Of a stretch of 64,000 bases of DNA, positions 61,846-64,000 are shown piece by piece. Made by a program: the position numbers and the translations under genes. The DNA is from CAZOVB01 sp964583095 (GTDB taxonomy: Bacteria > Planctomycetota > Phycisphaerae > SM23-33): contig CAZOVB010000013.1 in assembly GCA_964583095.1 (NCBI GenBank), forward strand, positions 30,249-94,248, read 5' to 3'. The first letter of the stretch is position 1; each line of letters opens with the position of its first letter. The notes under the pieces were generated by a model, which saw only the letters and a list, made by a program, of their open reading frames with translations, had not been told where the DNA came from and did not search any database.

Positions 61846-63297
61846 TTGCTACCCTTTAACTGGTACACCGTTCACAGTCTGGCAGGTGTGATGGTCTGCC
61901 TGTCCCTGGCAGGCGTTTTCGCCGGGCTGGGGATCTTCTCGTCCCGTCGTCGGAAGCTGGATCTGCTCTTCGCCTTGTATATGCTCGTTTCGGGGCTCTC
62001 GTGTCTGGTGTTCTTCGTGATGGACAATATCGTCCCTGCCGGGGCCGACGTCTACGGTGGATCCCCCGGCCAGATGTCACCGGAGCGTATGCGGACCTGG
62101 ACCTATCGCCTGAATCGAGCCAACTGGATACTGGGCTTGTGGTTTATCGCGTTTCAGATTCACTTCGTGCTGCGGTATTGTCGCTATCAAAATTTTCTGG
62201 CTCGCAGGATCTGGCTGCTGTATGTGTCGGTGGGGCTGCTCTCGCTGCTGACCCTCACGCCGGCCTTTGCCAGGCCGGCGTCTGAGCCGATCGGGGCGGT
62301 CGGAAGCTGGCTTAATGCCGTGCCGTGGTTCCCGCAGATGGGTCCGGCCAGCCATATTTATGTACTCGCCTGGGCGGGCGCCCAGGCCTATTGCCTCACC
62401 CTTCTGATCCGCCGGGGCAGGCGGCTTTCCAGGAAGGCGGATGTCTCCGCCGGGCACATCGGGTGGATCCTGGCCGGCTTTTCCTTCAATGCCGTATTGG
62501 GGACGTCGGATTTCCTGCTGGGAATCTCCGGCTGGACCGGAACGACGGTCATGCCGATGGCGCTGACGGCCTGTGCCGGCTGCCTGAGCGTAGGACTTGT
62601 TCTGGATCTTCGGGAGGTCCAAAGCCTGCGGGAGGATCTGGCGGCCCTTCAGATGCGGGCCTGGTCCCAGCGGGAGGAGGAACGCAGAAACCTAGCGCGG
62701 GATCTGCACGATTCGCTTGCCCAGGAGCTTGCGGTTCTGGACCTGGTTCTCTCGACCGAGCTGATGACCACCGGTCGCGACAAGGGGCAGATCGGAACAG
62801 CCGTCCAGAGGGCGCGGGAGATGACCCGCGATCTGCGGCACGTATGCTACGGGCTCTTTCCGCCCTCCCTGGAAGCCAAGGGGCTTACAGGGGCAGTCGA
62901 AGAACTGCTCGATTATTGCCGGCTGACCGGAATAGAGGCCCAGTTGCTGGCCGACGAACGCATGCGAGGCAGGCGACTGGCAAGTCAGGCTGAGGAAGCC
63001 CTTCTCCGGATCATCCAGGAAGCGGTGAGCAATGCCTCCCGTCATGGCCAGGCCGACCGCATCGAAGTCGTCCTGCGCATCAGTGGAGAACACCTCGTCG
63101 TGGAGGTCCGCGACAATGGTATCGGCTTTGACGCCCAAGCTCAGGCCGGCGGTTTGGGGCTTCGCAGCATGGCCCGGCGGGCCGAGTCCCTCAACGGCGT
63201 GATGGAGATAAAGTCCCAAGAAGGCACGGTCCTGCGAGTCATCGTTCGAATGCAGGATATCGATACCGCAGGTACAGGTACCGCACAGACCGGTTAG
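61846..63297 (+). CDS. 7TM-like sensor histidine kinase (HisKA_3)
   Basis: A 483-residue kinase. About seven helices fill residues 8-255. The dimerisation/phospho-acceptor motif ARDLHDSLAQEL holds His288, typical of the NarX/DegS (HisKA_3) group. The ATPase domain has an N box (EAVSNASRHG), DNGIGF and GLGLRSMARR. The start is TTG at 61846 (or CTG at 61843), chosen by alignment to the paralogous start MLLPFN at 63307. NarL-type response regulators usually lie nearby but none is in the window. The signal sensed is unknown. Confidence 0.88.
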   Translation: MLPFNWYTVHSLAGVMVCLSLAGVFAGLGIFSSRRRKLDLLFALYMLVSGLSCLVFFVMDNIVPAGADVYGGSPGQMSPERMRTWTYRLNRANWILGLWFIAFQIHFVLRYCRYQNFLARRIWLLYVSVGLLSLLTLTPAFARPASEPIGAVGSWLNAVPWFPQMGPASHIYVLAWAGAQAYCLTLLIRRGRRLSRKADVSAGHIGWILAGFSFNAVLGTSDFLLGISGWTGTTVMPMALTACAGCLSVGLVLDLREVQSLREDLAALQMRAWSQREEERRNLARDLHDSLAQELAVLDLVLSTELMTTGRDKGQIGTAVQRAREMTRDLRHVCYGLFPPSLEAKGLTGAVEELLDYCRLTGIEAQLLADERMRGRRLASQAEEALLRIIQEAVSNASRHGQADRIEVVLRISGEHLVVEVRDNGIGFDAQAQAGGLGLRSMARRAESLNGVMEIKSQEGTVLRVIVRMQDIDTAGTGTAQTG

Positions 63298-63306
63298 GAA
63301 GATTCC

Positions 63307-63951
63307 ATGCTGCTTCCCTTCAACCCATACACGATCCATGAGCTTGTGGCCTTTATGGTCTCGGCTTCGGTGGGCCTGGCGGTAGGGACAGCCTGGCTGA
63401 TTTCCCACCGGCAGGGGACCTCCCGCCCGGTGTTCGCCCTGTATCAGTTTCTCACGGCCGTGGGGATGATCCTCTTTTTCCTCCAGGACAACCTGGTGCC
63501 CCAGGGGCTTTCCAGCACCGGCTGGGAGGGAGGTCCCGATGCAGAGACGCTGGCCGACCGTTCGGCCTGGCTGGCGTTGGCGATCTGGCAGATCGGGCTG
63601 GTGGTAACCGTTGTTCGTCTGCATTTTGCGCTGATATATACCGGCAGCAGGAACTGGCTCCGTCGGCATGTATGGATGCTGTATCCGGTGACGGCCCTGG
63701 TGCTGGCTGTCATGACGCTGGGAGGCTTCTTCGAGCCTCGCCTGGAACCGATGGCTCCAAGGGGCGGATGGAATTGCCGTGTTCCCTGGATGCCCGATGC
63801 GGGCCCGATGGCCTTGGGATATGTAGCCTTGTGGCTGACGGGACACATGTGGACACTCTGGTTGCTCGGGCGTCATGCGATGCGGTCTTCGCGAAACGCT
63901 CCGGGGACTTTGCCCGGCTCGAAGGTCATCTTCTGGGCCTTTGTGGGCTAA
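63307..63951 (+). pseudogene. truncated paralogue of the sensor kinase, N-terminal 7TM part only
   Basis: A 214-residue frame whose helices follow those of the preceding kinase (MLLPFNPYTIHELVAF against LPFNWYTVHSLAGV; ALYQFLTAVGMILFFLQDNLVP against ALYMLVSGLSCLVFFVMDNIVP). It stops at TAA at 63949-63951, at a point equivalent to residue 211 of the neighbour, before the kinase domain. The stop codon lies inside a perfect palindrome. It may be a gene interrupted by an inserted element just at the edge of the window. It may also be a genuine short receptor. Confidence 0.6.
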
Positions 63952-63968
63952 TGCGGAATTCCGCATTA
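63949..63968. mobile_element. 20 bp perfect palindrome, possible end of an inserted element
   Basis: TAATGCGGAA followed by its exact complement TTCCGCATTA. A second copy of ATGCGGA begins at 63994 and runs off the window. The sequence interrupts a kinase paralogue. Perfect palindromes spaced like this occur at ends of some mobile or REP-like elements. No transposase is visible in the window. Confidence 0.4.
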
Positions 63969-64000
63969 ACCGGCTTATGTGGACTTGCGATTTATGCGGA

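Noticed and set aside
1..64000. CRISPR array, rRNA genes, prophage
   Set aside because: No regularly spaced repeats of CRISPR type, no rRNA segments and no phage structural or integrase genes were seen.

Overview
The window looks like part of a GC-rich Planctomycetota genome, probably from the Phycisphaerae side of the phylum. That placement is an inference from gene content: a PEP-CTERM-tailed exported metalloprotease, a CxPxR sulfatase, a XylR/AraC-type sugar regulator, several exported beta-propeller (PQQ-like) proteins, GH36 and GH2 glycosidases, and two flagellins. There is no rRNA or taxonomic marker to prove it. A run of exactly 100 N (51416-51515) shows that this is a scaffolded draft assembly, probably a metagenome bin.

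Left part (1-30.6 kb): mostly ordinary single genes and short operons. These include a HAD hydrolase cut by the left edge, fumC, a GH36 glycosidase, thiC behind a TPP riboswitch, a PEP-CTERM protease, def, rnc, ispG, a tRNA-Arg(CCG), two paralogous flagellins, a sulfatase with its regulator, two tandem pterin dehydratases, rsgA, a TauE permease, endonuclease IV and several lipoproteins. The tRNA-Arg is followed by tandem ~100 bp repeats that each restart with the tRNA 3' tail. Next come two overlapping accessory genes (one HEPN-like) and a small zinc-ribbon membrane protein. Both flagellin leaders carry the same hairpin at the same distance from the start codon.

Centre (30.7-44.4 kb): one tight co-directional run of ten genes, mostly overlapping or within 11 nt. 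Its core is an HdrA-like fragment, a two-cluster ferredoxin, a radical SAM protein, a DUF116-polyprenyl diphosphate synthase fusion, a protein-prenyltransferase-like alpha/alpha barrel, and a squalene-hopene-cyclase-like class II cyclase with an intact DxDD motif. A beta-propeller lipoprotein, a GT4 glycosyltransferase and a MacB/LolD-type ABC transporter follow. I read this as an uncharacterised terpenoid assembly and export pathway. No squalene synthase is present, so the cyclase may act on the prenyl diphosphate made by the fusion protein.

Centre-right (44.4-55.5 kb): a second tight operon behind a leader with mutually exclusive hairpins. It encodes two exported propellers, a Tat-exported small Cys protein, a Tat-exported polyferredoxin, a NapH/NosR-like membrane polyferredoxin, a membrane-anchored propeller protein (with the assembly gap), a NuoE-NuoF fusion, and a 2Fe-2S/GltD-like flavoprotein that lacks the NADPH-binding Rossmann domain. 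Together they look like a route for electrons between cytoplasmic NAD(H) and a periplasmic Fe-S/propeller module.

Right end (55.5-64 kb): a decayed GH2 beta-mannosidase start, a serine protease lipoprotein and an intact LacZ-type beta-galactosidase (both minus strand), a YlbF-like protein, a GNAT acetyltransferase, a second HAD hydrolase, and a 7TM-like histidine kinase. A paralogous sensor follows whose reading frame ends inside a perfect 20 bp palindrome at the right edge.
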